Positions 4,411-5,334 of a stretch of DNA of 5,334 nucleotides are shown one piece after another. A model generated the notes under the pieces. That model searched no databases. It saw nothing but the letters and a program-made list of their open reading frames with translations, and was not told the DNA's origin. Numbering within the stretch: the stretch's first letter is position 1; every line of letters starts with the position of its first letter. The position numbers were made by a program, and so were the translations under genes. Source of the stretch: Candidatus Nitrosocosmicus sp. (GTDB taxonomy: Archaea; Thermoproteota; Nitrososphaeria; Nitrososphaerales; Nitrososphaeraceae); the NCBI GenBank assembly GCA_030452275.1, contig JAKDMR010000170.1:1-5334 (forward strand), read 5' to 3'.

Positions 4411-5304
4411 ATGTTTTCTCAATTATATTTAGGATGTTCTGGATGGAACTATGGCGATGCATCAGAAAAGGGTGGACGGTTGAATGTATTTTACCCAGAT
4501 AATAAAACGAGAAAATTGAGCTATTATTCTCAATTTTTTAATACAGTTGAGATGGACGCTACTTTCTATAGGAGATTCTATGAACACATGAATGAAGGAT
4601 TATTTATAGGAATGACAAATGCAACGCCAAATGATTTTAAGATATCAGTCAAAGTCCCAGAGATAATTACTCATGAAAAGAGATTGGATATTAACAAAAA
4701 TGTGGTAACTGATTTGAATTATTTTCTCAAAAAAATATCGCCACTCGAAAGTAAAAGTAAATTAGGCTCGATAATAATCCAATTGCCACCGAGTTTTACT
4801 ATTAATGATTCCAATAGATTAGAAAAGTTTTTGGATGCCTTGAGAAATCGGTCTGATCTTAAAAATCACAATAATATTGCCATAGAATTTAGGCATAATT
4901 CATGGAATACAGAGGGGGTTTTGGAATTACTTCAGCATTTTGATGTAGCATCCGTCTTAACTGATTCTCCTGCACAAGAGAATCTAGTATTTTTATCAAA
5001 TGAGAATAATTTAACATCCAGGAAATTGGCAGTAGTTAGATTCGATGGAAGAAACATAACTAGAGGGCATTATTGGTATGATTATCTTTACTCTGAACAG
5101 GAACTTATTCCATGGATAAGAAAGATCAACAGGATAAAGGAAAATACAGATACAATTTTTGTTTATTTTAATAATCACTATAGTGGAAAGGCAATCGTGA
5201 ATTCGCTACAATTTAAAGAATTAATAAACAACCCGCCCTTGCCCGAAAATGAAAAGAGGGTACTAGAGAAAGCAAAGAAATATCTGAGGCGGGGTCATAA
5301 TTGA
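4411..5304 (+). CDS. DUF72 (YecE-like) TIM-barrel protein
   Basis: This 297-residue protein matches the YecE/DUF72 family from end to end. Family blocks in order are YLGCSGWNYG (6-15), the FFNTVEMDATFYR segment (42-54) with E47, FKISVKVP, LGSIIIQLPPSF, IAIEFRHNSW, a VRFDGRN block, and near the C-terminus VYFNNHYSGKAIVNSLQF. The structure known for the family is a TIM barrel, and the conserved E, R, H, D and N residues cluster at the C-terminal face of the barrel, suggesting an unidentified enzyme. No biochemical function is established, so none is assigned. There is no signal peptide or membrane segment. The start is secure because the first conserved strand begins only four residues after the Met. 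The gene is divergent from the F420 reductase-like gene, and its downstream partner, if any, lies outside the window. Confidence 0.94.
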   Translation: MFSQLYLGCSGWNYGDASEKGGRLNVFYPDNKTRKLSYYSQFFNTVEMDATFYRRFYEHMNEGLFIGMTNATPNDFKISVKVPEIITHEKRLDINKNVVTDLNYFLKKISPLESKSKLGSIIIQLPPSFTINDSNRLEKFLDALRNRSDLKNHNNIAIEFRHNSWNTEGVLELLQHFDVASVLTDSPAQENLVFLSNENNLTSRKLAVVRFDGRNITRGHYWYDYLYSEQELIPWIRKINRIKENTDTIFVYFNNHYSGKAIVNSLQFKELINNPPLPENEKRVLEKAKKYLRRGHN

Positions 5305-5331
5305 TTTTAGTAATTTGTTCTAGTTTTCTAA
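5305..5331 (+). terminator. U-rich 3' end of the DUF72 gene
   Basis: Directly after the TGA stop the plus strand is T-rich, with TTTT at 5305-5308, TTT, TT and TTTT runs up to the window edge. A hairpinless U-rich tract is enough for archaeal termination, but the cut-off at 5334 means the full signal cannot be seen. Confidence 0.35.
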
Positions 5332-5334
5332 TTG

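Overview
The window is AT-rich and sparsely coded, and it looks like archaeal chromosome. It is most likely from an ammonia-oxidising thaumarchaeon of the order Nitrososphaerales (Nitrososphaera or Nitrosocosmicus type). That assignment rests on three things. TATA-like boxes lie about 25-30 bases ahead of several start codons with almost no leader and no Shine-Dalgarno. The gene content fits: a Mut7-C RNase-like protein, a protein of the F420-dependent NADP reductase family, and small ABM-like and DUF5678-like proteins. Coding density is low, at about 57 percent of the window by my count. The taxonomy is inference and no marker gene is present.

The left part (1-2272) carries four short genes, all on the minus strand. 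They are a single-motif CDGSH iron-sulfur protein (243-440), a small DUF5678-like protein (971-1216), an ABM-fold-like protein that may lack its first strand (1450-1752), and an unrecognised C4 zinc-ribbon protein (1985-2251). They are separated by 230-530 bases and do not look like an operon. Each probably has its own promoter.

The right part (2636-5304) carries three longer genes. A Mut7-C nuclease-like protein is on the plus strand (2636-3136). It converges, across a 486-base gap, on a Rossmann-fold NADPH:F420 reductase-like gene on the minus strand (3623-4276). That gene shares a 134-base divergent promoter region with a YecE/DUF72 TIM-barrel protein on the plus strand (4411-5304). The CDGSH protein, the ABM-like protein and the F420 reductase-like enzyme all suggest redox or stress functions, but nothing here ties them into one pathway.

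I found no tRNA, rRNA, CRISPR array, insertion sequence or clear novel system. The most interesting leftovers are in the gaps: a row of hairpins including a GAAA tetraloop downstream of a perfect TATA palindrome near the left edge, a GC-rich structured island at 2360-2406, a TATA-to-T-run interval at 3252-3433, and a possible single-base frameshift at the 5' end of the ABM-like gene.
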